DNA of 64,000 bases from Blastocystis hominis (lineage: Eukaryota; Sar; Bigyra; Opalinata; Blastocystidae), in assembly GCF_000151665.1 (NCBI RefSeq), contig NW_013171849.1:186001-250000 (forward strand), given 5' to 3'. The position numbers were made by a program, and so were the translations under genes. Below are positions 21,901 through 32,897 of this stretch, one piece after another; position 1 is the stretch's first letter; every line of letters starts with the position of its first letter. The notes beneath the pieces were generated by a model. The model did not search any database, had not been told where the DNA came from, and saw only the letters and a program-made list of their open reading frames with translations.

Positions 21901-24225
21901 CTCTTTTGCTTCCCAAATCGGATTATTTACGTTACCTGTTTCTTTTGCTTTTGTTTTGTTGATGGAATTTAGATATCCGAATGGCGTTTCCTTACTGAAT
22001 AAAATTGGAACGCCTTGTTTGCTTCGCAGCGATCTACGAAGCAGCTTTCTCTCCTACTATTCTCGAATGATAAACACGCAAATCCGTCGATTTGAAATCG
22101 GTAGAGTTACACGTACAAAAAGCAGTGACGAACGAGATCTTGTGACGCAGCATGCATGCAGCATCGACAATATCTGGCTTCAACGGTATTCGTTCATTGC
22201 TCGTTTCACTTCAGACAAGATGATACCACATTGAGTGTGTTGTATTCTTGCGAAGCTGTGATGATGTGCTGCCATATTATAAACCTGTTTTCCCATTTAT
22301 TGTCGCATACTTTGGTTCTGCATATTAATCATGTGGGAGTGGGGATTTTCTATGTGCTTCGATTGCGTAGATTATTTCGACGATTCTCGAAATCTACGGC
22401 TTCGTCAGCATGACATCAAAGAAACAAGCCATCGAAAAGTTACGAGGCGTCGTGGCCGTCCAACTGGCTTCCATGACGAATTCACATAGCAAGGGAATTT
22501 ATGTTTTGATGATGCGTAGAGAATCTGGTTGAATCGACAAAAAGCAGCAGCACGATTATGTAGATTTGAAAGGGAAATGTGAGATAGAAACAAGCAAATC
22601 GCGGATATTCTGAATATCAAACAGGAGGAAGCGGCCTACGTGTATCCGTTCCTCGTCCTTCCGATCAAACCAAACGAATGGATGGTCGTAGGATTGCACA
22701 TCCGATCGATTGATGGCTGTAGGATATGGAGAAGGCACTAACAGAACTGATTCAGTACAAGGGAGAAAACATGAAGCTGGACGATCAGTCGTTTTTGTGG
22801 AATTGTCTGGAGGAAATGAAGAGTTTTGTCGCGATGTTGAACCAGGTAAACTCGATCGATTGGCTTCATTCAAGTATTCATTTCTGGAAACAACAGATCG
22901 AATTGTGTTTGATACGCTTTTGCTGCCTCAAGGAAACGATCAGAATTATCACTTGTACTATGCCTGCATTTTCACCAGCCATTTGTCTCTTCAAATTGCC
23001 TCTTCGAGCAACAGCAAAGCGAAAAAGCAGGAAGGAACAAATCGTTTCGTTCTCCCCATTAAAAAGCCTCAAACGATCGATTTTGTTCTTCTTTATGTTG
23101 GGATCCCACAGTTTGCTTATCGATAGGGCGGTCGATTCGATCGTGAACTCTGCAAATACAAAGTGGGATCACTGAATCCATTTTTGCTTCCAAAGGATTC
23201 GTTGTATTCTGCTGGTGTGCGATTGGATTTGGATTGAATTCATAGGAATGTTCAACATTACTATTCCTCTCAATAATATCGTTTCGTTGCTCGTTCATCA
23301 CCCGGATTATGTACCTTTTATTCGTTTGTTTCAAGGAAGAAAAAAGCGATTAAGAAGTTCTCCCCTCCATCCAACGACGTTTCGATTCTCGTTTTGCCGC
23401 CTATCGGATTCGCCAACTCTCTAGTCGATCTTCAAATCGCTGATATGTGCTGGAAAAACTCATTCAAAGTACGCTAAGCGTTGGGATCATCACGAGTGCA
23501 CATGGTGGAACGCGACGCAGAACTCGAAGTCGCAGTCGTACATCGATTACTGTCAAGATCACCACATCAACTACATCATTCAGCACTCGGGATCGATCGA
23601 AGTCGCAGCGATTGACTCGCTGAATTGTAGAATGGGACGCTGTACAAAGTGGCGTTGCGAAAGAAAACGGCTGTCGGACCGATCAGAATACTGCTGAAGG
23701 CGATTTTCGACATGGAATCAAGCGGAGAAAACGAGGCTTCGACCTCTCGAAGTCGCAACTCGATCCATAAAATGTCGATGGACATGAATGCGAAGAAGGA
23801 AACGATGGTTCCGATGGTGGTCACGGGGGGATCGGATGGAGAAGGGAACAAAGCGATGAGTCAAGAAGATCAATTTGAGTTTATGAATGCAGAGACGCGG
23901 AATAAGAAGAACTGGGAAATGTCGGTGCGAGACAATATTCTGAAGTCGAATTTTGTGGGTGTTGCGTTTGTGAAGTGTAATCGTATAGAAAAACTCTGCT
24001 TATGTGATCATCGTGAAATCATCGATTTCGAAGGTACGCGAAATCGTGTCTCAGATTCTGTCGAACGAGAGCATAACGAATCATTTTAATCGGAAACTGG
24101 CCAAAGAGATTCAAGGCAAGATTCAGGAGAAAAAGAAGGACTGTATGATCTTTTATGCTCTGCAAGATTCCCAGTTTGACGTTTTGTTCTTGAATTCAAT
24201 CCGGGATGTGAGTCAGATTGTATAG
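18935..24225 (+). CDS. GCN2: GCN2-type eIF2alpha kinase (RWD, kinase, HisRS-like)
   Basis: About twenty introns of 28-35 nt interrupt this gene; those up to about 22.4 kb were removed one by one and the exons joined in phase. The RWD domain (first 120 residues) contains EIESLKVRYPDECCI and YPYVKPIIEILDSSG. The kinase domain begins FKTDFVVIKEIGHGGFGRI, with the ATP lysine in YAIKEINLED, SCWTERNE at beta4, LYIQMEYYKNGTLDDLI, the catalytic loop GIVHRDLKPSNIFF and IGDFGLG, so it looks active. An acidic then Ser/Asp/Glu-rich insert (about 20110-20730) splits the N-lobe, as in other GCN2/PERK kinases. The HisRS-like part includes LFGYYPLDSPLLLPKSDYL, GTPCLLRSDLR and RRFEIGRV. Uncharged tRNA would activate the kinase, which phosphorylates eIF2alpha. 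Exon joins from about 22.4 kb onward were not all resolved. Confidence 0.87.
20395..20512. repeat. GAATCA/GATTCT hexamer microsatellites in the GCN2 insert
   Basis: Two short runs (about 20400-20430 GAATCA, 20478-20504 GATTCT) encode Glu-Ser and Asp-Ser repeats inside the kinase insert and keep the reading frame. Confidence 0.75.
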
Positions 24226-24244
24226 TAGTAGTTTTTAATGAGTG

Positions 24245-24252
24245 TGTTTGTT
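24245..24252 (+). terminator. TGTTTGTT motif after the GCN2 gene
   Basis: Part of a longer TGTTTGTTTGTTTGTTTG run, about 20 nt after the predicted stop. Confidence 0.55.
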
Positions 24253-24751
24253 TGTTTGTTTGATTGCAGATATGATTTTGTGTTGTTATGGAGATGATAA
24301 GAATATGTACAGATGTGAGAAAGGTAAGTTCAAGGAAGGAACAAAACGATATGTTGACCAAGGCAGGAGCGATCATTTGCATAAATAATGATGACTTTTA
24401 TAACACTATATTAACACACAATAATTGCAATAACAAAGATAGCTTACAAGGAATAAGAAAACAATGAAAGTACAAATATCCATAATAAAAATCCCATGGT
24501 AATATTCACTCTTCTGTGCTTATATAGATTATTAGAAAATAGAATAGGAATTGCCTCTTCTTCTCCATTTCTAACAAAATCGTTTTCCCACCTATCTATC
24601 TTGTAGAATACAGTTGACCCTATATACTACACGATTCTTAATATATAGTTATTCAAAAGAATCCATGATCCTCACACTTCTACAAATAACAGAACAAATA
24701 TAGGAATTCCAAAAATATTATCCAAATCAACAGAACAGCTCGTTTTTTTCT
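24253..24751. other. Intergenic, no gene seen
   Basis: AT-rich spacer of about 500 nt between two plus-strand genes. No conserved frame or RNA gene is seen. Confidence 0.55.
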
Positions 24752-27162
24752 ATGCAGCCGATTCAAATTAATGGTGAAACAGTTAATGACGCGTACAGGC
24801 TCACTGGACATACTGGTGGCATTCGAGCCATGATTGGATGGAAACACTTCATAATAACGGGAAGTGACGACAATTCTATTAAAGTAGGCAATGCTATATT
24901 GAAAATAAATAGATATGGGCGGCATCAACGGGCAACTGTATCAAGACGTTAAAAGGTCATACCTCGCGTATTCTGTGCTTGACAATTTGGAACGGATATA
25001 TTGTAAGCTCTGGAGCAGACTCCCAAATCAAAGTACTTGTTGAAACTGGATTTTGAGTAGATTTGGGATATCGTATCAGGAAAGTGCAAAAAGACACTGA
25101 AAGAGTGTACTAGTAGTGCGAATTCCTTAGCTTCAACTCCGGATTTGCTGTTTGCAGGAGGAAAAGACGGAGATATTTATGTTTCCACAGCTTTGAATTC
25201 TGATTGTTAGGTGTGGACATCCCGCTATCAGTTAAAGGGAAAATTAACGGGACATGGTGATTGGGTGAACAAGCTTCTTATTTACAATGAGAAATATCTG
25301 ATTTCTTGTAGTGATGACAAAACGATCCGAGTAAGAATGGGAGTTATCGGCTAATATACGCAGATTTGGGATTTATCTACAGAAAAGTGTATTTCCACAC
25401 TGAATAAGCATCAAAAGGGCGTGTGTTCTCTTTGTATCATGGGTTCGACTCTAATCAGCGGAGGAACCGATTTCTCAATAATTGTTTTGCTTGCTTTTTT
25501 CTTTTCTCACCCAAAGCTTTGGAATTTGCAAACAGGAGAGCCGATCACTTCATTGAAAGGACATTGCGACGTAGTGAGCAGTTTATGCGTTTATCAAAAC
25601 CACTATTTGATAAGCACTGATTTAAGCTCGTTGGTCATGGTATAATCAATGAACCAAATCGAAAATAGGTCTGGGATTTGAAGAACAAATATCGAATTCT
25701 CTACGAATTGACGCTCCACGGCGCCGAAGTGTACGATTCGATGATCTTTGAAGACCGATTATTCACCTGCTCGAAGGACGGATCCGTCGTGGTTTGGTTT
25801 GGCCGCTCGATTGCACTCTAGAAATGGCCAGCGATGCAGAATTTCCCGGCTCTCTCGGCATTGCTCGCGAAATGCGTGGAGTCGAAGGAGAAAGCGAACA
25901 ATGTGGATGAATATCTGCAGATCCAGAAGGGTATCAAAGCGAAATTGGATGAATCGCAGAGGAATTCATGGAGCTGCACGAAGAAAAGCAAATGCTACTC
26001 GTCGAGAAATCGATGATCGACCAGGTTTGATCGGGTTTTGATCGATCATCGCGTAGCAATTGGCGCTGGAGACGGAGCTTCGAAAGAATCTGCAGAAGGA
26101 GCTGCGTCATCGCTGCGAGGAGCTGAACGAGCTTCGAAAAGAAGCGATCGAGCTGCGCTCGGCCGCGTCGCAAACGCAGAAGCGAATGATCGAAGCGACG
26201 CGCGTTCTGTCTCCCTCGCTTCAGATTTCGCCGCACGAAGTCCGTTCTCTCCTTGTCTGCGACGTAGATTCGAAGAGAATTCGCTCGCTGTCGGCGGCAG
26301 AACGCGACGCTGTTCGAATCGGTCTGGCGCGACGCGCCGGTGGCGGTGAAGTCCATCCCAAGCAACCCGAAAGAGCTGGACACTCGCTATGACTGGCTGC
26401 AGCTCTGCGCGGTGTGGGCGAGCCTGCGCCATCCCAACATTCTCCCGGTCGTTCGCAGTCCTCTCTGCTGATCGGTAGCTCTACGGCGTGCAGTTCGAGT
26501 CCTTCCAGTCCGCCGCGTTGGTCATGGAGCTCTGTCCCGGATCGCTCGAGGACGCCGTGCGCTACGCCCAGCAGCGAGACTTCCCGCTGTCTCTCGCGAC
26601 GAAGGTCGGCTGGCTGCTGCAGATCGCGCGAGCGATCGGGTTTTTGCATCACCAGGACCCGCCGATCGCTCACGGAGGCGTCTGCCCGTCGAACGTGCTG
26701 CTGACGGGCTCGCTGGTGCCGCGGTTGACGGACATCGGGGTGAGGTCGGTGGAGCGGGTGCTGTACGATCGGAGCTTTGAAGGGGAGTTTGTGGCGCCGG
26801 AGGAACGGGGGAAGGAGGCGACGAGCTCGGTGGCGGGGGATGTGTTCAGTCTGGGGAAGGTGATTCTTTATGTCGAGTCGAGAGAAGGGAGTGAGGAGTA
26901 GGTGATTCGGAATGGAGAAATGGGGAAGGATGCGGAGAAGGGGCTGAGCGATGTGCTGAAATTGATGATTCATCGGTATTGCAATGAAAACCCGAGTGTG
27001 GGAGAGAGGAGGAGGGATGAAGGGTAGAGTCGCCCGTCGATTGATGTTGTCGTGGAGGATTTGGAGCGTTGGAAGAGAAGTGTGAGTAAAGAAATCGCGT
27101 TAAGTGTGAATACCACTCCGAGCCTGATTTACAACAGGGAGAATGGGTGTTTTCTGTTCTAG
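24752..27162 (+). CDS. Seven-WD40, coiled-coil and pseudokinase fusion protein
   Basis: Removing short introns joins what looks like seven small WD40 fragments and two kinase-like fragments into one protein. WD repeats 2-7 are each one exon: 24913-25032, 25061-25180, 25211-25330, 25364-25483, 25517-25639 and 25669-25788 (120 or 123 nt). Introns of 28-33 nt sit at the same codon boundary, just before the W of each 'IW'. A coiled coil follows (QQLALETELRKNLQKELRHR). The kinase-like domain has the beta3 lysine in PVAVKSIPS, LRHPNILPV, ALVMELCPGSLEDAV, the loop AHGGVCPSNVLL and LTDIGVRS, and ends NPSSRPSIDVVVEDLERW. HGG replaces HRD, so the catalytic aspartate is absent: a pseudokinase, probably a scaffold or regulator. 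TAG at 27160 is followed by TGTTTGTT. Confidence 0.85.
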
Positions 27163-27170
27163 TGCTTTTT

Positions 27171-27178
27171 TGTTTGTT
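27171..27178 (+). terminator. TGTTTGTT 3'-end motif
   Basis: Octamer 8 nt after the pseudokinase gene stop codon. Confidence 0.65.
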
Positions 27179-27598
27179 CGTAATTAAAAGAAGATTACAA
27201 TGGAATGAGAGTTTTATCGTCAGAGATGGATTAGGTATAAAAAAGGATTAAAAGAATGGTTTTATGACTGTGGACAGTATTTTAACCAAAGATCGATGGA
27301 GTTGAACAAAGCGAATTGAAGTCTTTGATGGTGGATTTTACTTTGAAATATAAACAGGATTATAATGAAGAGTATGATTCGGAAAAAAACAAGTCAAACT
27401 ATACAGTGATTAATGATTTGGAACATAATACTTTGGGACGAAGGAAATGAGTTAGTATATTTACGTATTTCGATGCAAAACATTGCTGATTTTGCCAATT
27501 CTGCTATTAGCAACTATCATATTGATTGTTTAATCATTCAAAGCACACAACTCTGTTTAAATTAGAAATGGAAACCAAATGGCTGGATTTCACTCATA

Positions 27599-28990
27599 TT
27601 GAGTAATAGAGAATGTGTAGTATTGCAATTCAATAATGGAGTATTCATGAATCAAGGACTTGTCCTCAATGAGCAGAAAGTCTTGAAAGTGTTTGGAAAT
27701 CATCAAATTGGTCCTATTTCATATAATAAAGAACAATCCATAGAAGTAGTAGAAGGAATCGTGGATTTGGATCATGGAAGTCGATTTGAAGGATTGATAT
27801 TGACAGAAAACAAGTTTGGAATTCCATTTGGATATGGTGAAATGTATGATGATGATGGAATAGTGGTGTACAAGGGCATAATGATCAATTGGAAACGATT
27901 TGGATATGGAACGAGTTATCATGATAATGGATGGATTGAATATGAAGGATATTGGTGTGATGATAATCGATTTGGAAGTGGAAAAGTGTATGATCGAAAA
28001 GGTATATTAGTGAAAGAATGTGAATGGTATAATGGTATTGAATGTGATATTGAATATGAAGGAGATGGAAGCGAGCCACTGAATATCGGAATCAAACATT
28101 TGAAACTGATTAGCAATTGTGTATTGGTTGATTGGGATGTTTCGTTATTGTATAATTTGGAATCAATCGAAATCGGCAATGAATGTTTTGAATCAGTGAA
28201 AACATTCCAAATCGATGGATTGAATCGATTGAAAACTATCAAAATCGGTAATAATTCATTTACTCTGAAGTCTTCTTTTTTGCTGATATATCGATATTTT
28301 TCCACATACTGAATTGTGAATCATTGGAATCCATTCAAATTGGTAAATATAGTTTCAGTCATTTTGCTGGAGACTTTGAATTGAAGAATCTACCACAATT
28401 ACAATCCATTCAAATTGGGACAATTGGTAGTTATTCATGGAATTTCGATTATAGTTCATTTGTGATTCGAGGTATTGATATGATATTGAATATTTGAATG
28501 ATGCATAGATCTTCCAAATCTACAATCCATTACATTAGGTGATTTAACATTCTAGGCTACCACACCAACAATAATTGAAAGTATTGAATAAATTCGAATG
28601 AAAGAATTGATGTAGATCTTCCATCATTACAATCCATTCAACTCGGTAATGAAGCACTTTATGGAAAAATGAGAACTAAGTCATGTTCATTGAAAATGAG
28701 AAGTCTTATATGATATGATTCGAAATGATTGAATGTAGATCTTCCAAAACTAATTCCCATTCTCAATTCTGGAGGACATAGTTTTTATTGCTATGGTTCA
28801 GTGACATTAGAAAGTGAGTTATTTCAATGATGTAAATTACATTCAGATATTCCCATTCTTCAATATATCGACCTACCCCATTCATTTAAGCGTGTTCAGT
28901 CAAAGTAAATTACGAGTATAATTTGATAGATTTGATACCATTCATAGACGTTTCTCCCATTCTCGTTGATGTAGTCTACTAAGCCATACG
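27599..28990 (+). pseudogene. Decayed MORN-LRR family copy
   Basis: The frame from 27599 lacks an ATG. It contains MORN-like repeats (FGYGTSYHDNGWIEYEGYW, FGSGKVYDRKGIL) and then LRR segments (LESIEIGNECF, LNRLKTIKIGNNSF). Compared with the intact relative at 43070, the frame shifts after NNSFT near 28265, and the next LRR segment (LNCESLESIQIG) continues in another frame. Downstream to 28990 lie separate LRR exons, each beginning ATCTTCC after an intron-like TAG, with the same order as the family copies at 44.4 kb and 56-55.6 kb. The MORN N-terminal part is also missing. It is most likely a dead duplicate. The 27180-27598 stretch before it holds no recognisable exon. Confidence 0.6.
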
Positions 28991-30091
28991 TTAGATCTCC
29001 AATGAATAGTTCATATTATTCTGTAGTCAAAGAGTGAGCCATATTATTTGTTTTGTGATCATTCGTTATATTTCCAAAAAGAAAACTCTGAAAACAATAC
29101 ATTGCATAATACAATATAAGCAAAATCATTGATATATCCTTCTTGCACGATGGTTGTACTTTCTATATCAAATGATTTGCAATACTATCAATAAAAATGA
29201 CTATAGGAACTGGATCGTAATTTGACAATAGAAATTAATAAAGAGACATTCTTGATAATAAAACAATTTCCCTATATACTCATATTCTCCTTTACCCATT
29301 TCACATTTTAATTTCAATACAGAACACCGTTTGAAACGTGCATCGATATGCTTTTGATTACTGTTACGTATTTAATAGGACGCCTGATCACATCAGGGTG
29401 TGAACAAGAATCATGATAAACTCCCTATGAGCCGTGACTAAAACAGATATCACAAAGAAGAGTTAGACAATTATACTCTCGTACCAAAATCAAAAATAAC
29501 CATTTTTGACACAGAAAGCTGACTTAATTGTATATGAACCAATAACCAAACCTGACAACAACAATATACTCCAAAACGATATTTTACAAAATATTAAATA
29601 AAACGATAAGAAACAATCAGCTTACCATCATTAGAATTCACAGAAATGTATGAAAACAAATTGAAACAGACAGCCAATCAGATTTAGAGCGAATTTTGAT
29701 TGCAATCTCTTTTTGGCATACCAGTAATACTTCAAAATGAAACTCCCTCTGTCCATAACATTCACGTCGGAATTTGATTCTCGAATTTGATTAATAAATA
29801 TCTATGCGCTTTTCATTATTCCATCATTTCAGTCGGTAGTGTATAACCCTCTTCCCTAAACAATCCAAGGGACTGCTATGCAAATTTCGGATTTGCTTCT
29901 CCAAACCATCCATTTGGAGATCAATCTTTGAGGCATTGTTTTTTAATTGAATTCTCAGTGTAAGTCTATTCTTTCCTATATGATTCTGTCTTGTGCTGGG
30001 GTTCTTGTGAAGGACCTCTTTGAGTATGATTGCTCGTTTTGATGTTTCGATGATGATGTTCGAAATGCTTACGAATTTGTAGTAACTAAGA
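28991..30091. other. Intergenic AT-rich spacer before histone H3
   Basis: No conserved frame. The 116-codon minus frame at 29824-30174 overlaps the H3 start and is a shadow. Confidence 0.5.
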
Positions 30092-30499
30092 ATGGCTCGT
30101 ACCAAACAAACTGCCCGTAAGAGTACAGGAGGAAAGGTTCCTCGTAAACAATTGGCAACGAAGGCTGCCCGCAAAAGCTCTCCTACTGCGGGAGCCGTGA
30201 AGAAGCCTCATCGATATCGTCCCGGAACGGTTGCTTTGCGTGAGATTCGCAAATATCAGAAGAGCACTGAGCTGCTCATTCGTAAGCTTCCTTTCCAGAG
30301 ACTGGTGCGTGAAGTTGCACAGGATTTTAAGAACGATCTTCGTTTCCAGAGTTCAGCTGTGATGGCTCTTCAGGAGGCTGCTGAGGCTTATTTGGTTTCT
30401 CTGTTCGAAGATACGAATCTTTGCGCTATTCACGCGAAGCGTGTGACCATTATGCCAAGAGATATGCAGCTTGCTCGTCGTATTCGTAACGAGAAGTAA
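30092..30499 (+). CDS. H3: Histone H3
   Basis: The 135-residue nucleosome core histone starts [15 protein letters not shown] and keeps K4, K9, K14, K18, K23, K27, S28 and K36. Differences from the usual animal form are V after K14, [11 protein letters not shown] in place of SAPATGGVKKP (so the position equal to G34 is Ala), N81-type change in [15 protein letters not shown] near the end, and the C-terminus RRIRNEK. The histone fold is otherwise complete. It is intronless. TTGTTTGTG about 40 nt after the stop is a variant of the 3' motif. Confidence 0.97.
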   Translation: MARTKQTARKSTGGKVPRKQLATKAARKSSPTAGAVKKPHRYRPGTVALREIRKYQKSTELLIRKLPFQRLVREVAQDFKNDLRFQSSAVMALQEAAEAYLVSLFEDTNLCAIHAKRVTIMPRDMQLARRIRNEK

Positions 30500-31292
30500 T
30501 ATGCGCTGCTATTGTTGTGTAGTATGTACTATGCTTCGTTGTTTGTGTTTATCAAACATGCGATTCTGTGTATGTGTATAGTACATTGGGAGTGTTAGTT
30601 TATTTGGCTTGTTATTCGATGTTGGAATCGAGGTATCGCAACCTAGATGAGCGATGGAGACACATTCACTAGCATTTTCATGAACTTGTTGCAACTAAAT
30701 TCTATAGTGTGATGCAAATGAATTGTTTCCTCTGTCGAATTGCAACTCGTGAGTATAACGTTTTCGAATACATACCAATTTGTTATTCCATCGAAACAAA
30801 CAAGGTAGTTGATATTACATTGTTGTGGATATCTCTTCGATTCCCTTACTCATTGCTTGACTATCAAGCCAATATTCTATGCATTAAGTCTTTTTAGGGT
30901 AACAAAGGAATACTTTATTCTTTCTACAGAAACATTCCTCCAGTCATAAGAAAGCGAGTTCTTACCAATCCATCCATATTGCAATAGATCATTGCTGTTT
31001 TACAAAAACAAAGCAGCTCTATCTATATCGCACATACTACACTATTCTCACCTGGTCATTAACAAGGATTCAAAGAGTTAATCCACTTATCTCTGCCAAT
31101 TCAATAATACCAATTCTACTTAGTTCCCTTCTGTTGAACACCAAAAGTCTTTACACATTTCCATTACCTCAGTGTATTATCCTTCTCCCCTTTCTTCAAT
31201 ACACATACACCGATCATTTCCACTCACCACTTCATCATAATCCTTCATATTCTCAAGTGAATTATGCTGACCATCATATTCTTTGACAAGAC
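30500..31292. other. Intergenic, no gene seen
   Basis: This spacer has only a 62-codon frame (30709-30897) without motifs. No RNA gene is recognised. Confidence 0.5.
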
Positions 31293-32401
31293 ATGGACGA
31301 ACCAACGGTATTCGTATTCGATCCTCAACAAGAAGGAAACAGAGTCGTTACTTTCGTAAAATCCATTTGTTTTTCGGTGATTCGTTTAGAACGCAATATC
31401 AGAGTCCGTTGATACTCGTTTTGGCAATTCGAAAGCAATAAAAAATGAAGCAATAGATTCGTTCTTAAAGCATTCCCATCTTTGTCAAACTAGAGAGAAT
31501 GGAAACCTTATGGATTCTCTTATTCAAAACCGACATGAACTGAATCGATTAGATGCAAAAATATTAAATTCATTTGAAAAGAATTCAGTTTGGAGGAAGT
31601 GTAGTATTCCTCACCTTTTTTGATTTTTAGTTTTGGATACTGAAGTAACAAAGCTTCGAAACCGCATTGAATCCATTTTGGAATCAATCTATTCCTTGGA
31701 CGCCTCTTCTCCCTCTCTTCCGTTGCCAAAAGCACAGGAAAACTCTTCGGATACTACGACGACAGTCGATATTTTTGTGGATAACTCAAACACGGATCTC
31801 AACCAACTGCATAGCTTACTATTCTCTCTCTCCCAGGATTTGTTGTCTCTGGAGCTCCATTTCCTCTCTCTTTCCGATCCATCGGACCCAGTGCCCTGGA
31901 ATAGTTCATCCCTCTCCGATCGCGTCGATACTCTTCACTCCGCTCTATCCAGTCTGTATGAAAAGACGGCTGTTATCTCTACCAGCATGCAGGTAGCGAA
32001 CGAATCTTGTTGTATTGAATCCTAGCGCGTCACACAGATATTCCACACCATCTTCGCAGAATCACACACAACCCTTGACAAGATGAACAAATCGGTTTTG
32101 GAGACCCGCAAGGTGTATGAGCGAGTCGCTGAGGTTGAGCCTTTGCTGCAGCTGGCTCCCCTGTTGAAAGCTCGTCTTGATCATTTTGTCGAAACTAGCA
32201 AAAAGGTTTCTCAGGTGCAGAGCCGGCTGGACGAGCTGGCGCAAAAGCAGGAACTACTGGAGAAAAGGGTGGAAAAGACTGGGGAGATTTTGAAACGAGT
32301 AGGAATGAGTTCGTGATTTCATGTAGGTTCAAAAGCAAATGGAGCAAGACATGCCCAAACTAGTAGCTGTTTTAAACTCTGTAGAGTGACAGGTTTGTTG
32401 T
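31293..32401 (+). CDS. Dynactin subunit 2 (dynamitin)-like coiled-coil protein
   Basis: Removing introns of 34, 30, 33 and 28 nt gives one frame from MDEPTVFVFDPQQEGN to KLVAVLNSVE. The acidic N-terminus is short. The rest is mostly helical: LDTEVTKLRNRIESILESI, LSDRVDTLHSALSSLYEK, LLQLAPLLKARLDHFVE and VQSRLDELAQKQELLEKRV. Order and spacing resemble dynamitin (dynactin p50), especially the PLL..RL..L segment before the terminal coiled coil, which would link cargo to dynein. Coiled coils diverge fast, so this is a fair rather than firm call. GGTTTGTT lies just after the stop. Confidence 0.55.
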
Positions 32402-32897
32402 GAACTACCACGTTGATTCCACTGGGTCTATTCAACAAACAGATAAACTAACAACGAAAACTCACAACGCAACTAGAAACGATTAGAACCTTTTCGAAAT
32501 GATGAAAACGATCAAAACACGACAGTCCGACCGATCCCTCAAGTCAAATATCTAGGAAAGCCACAACCACGTTTCCACACATCAATTCAGGACGCAAACA
32601 GAAGACTTTCCAGAAAAGCCAGCCACACAACGAAAAGACACTTACCTAAAATCTACTCAGAAGGAACCTTGATTCCTTGTTGGATAATTCACCAATTCCT
32701 AGAAAAATGGCAAAACAGAGAATATACAATCATCACAATAAGAATGGATTAAGCAAGCCATTTCGACAGAATGCAATGAGTTGGAATAAAGCATTTCTCT
32801 CTCCAGAGCTCGCGAGCATTTCAACAAACATCCAAATCGTAAACTAAACAAATTACAATTCTCGTACAAAAAGAAACACGAAGAAAACTCGCTCCAC
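32402..32897. other. Convergent intergenic region with minus-strand TGTTTGTT motifs
   Basis: No gene seen. Minus-strand TGTTTGTT occurs at 32823-32830 (75 nt after the SAPS-like stop) and at 32446-32453. Confidence 0.5.
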
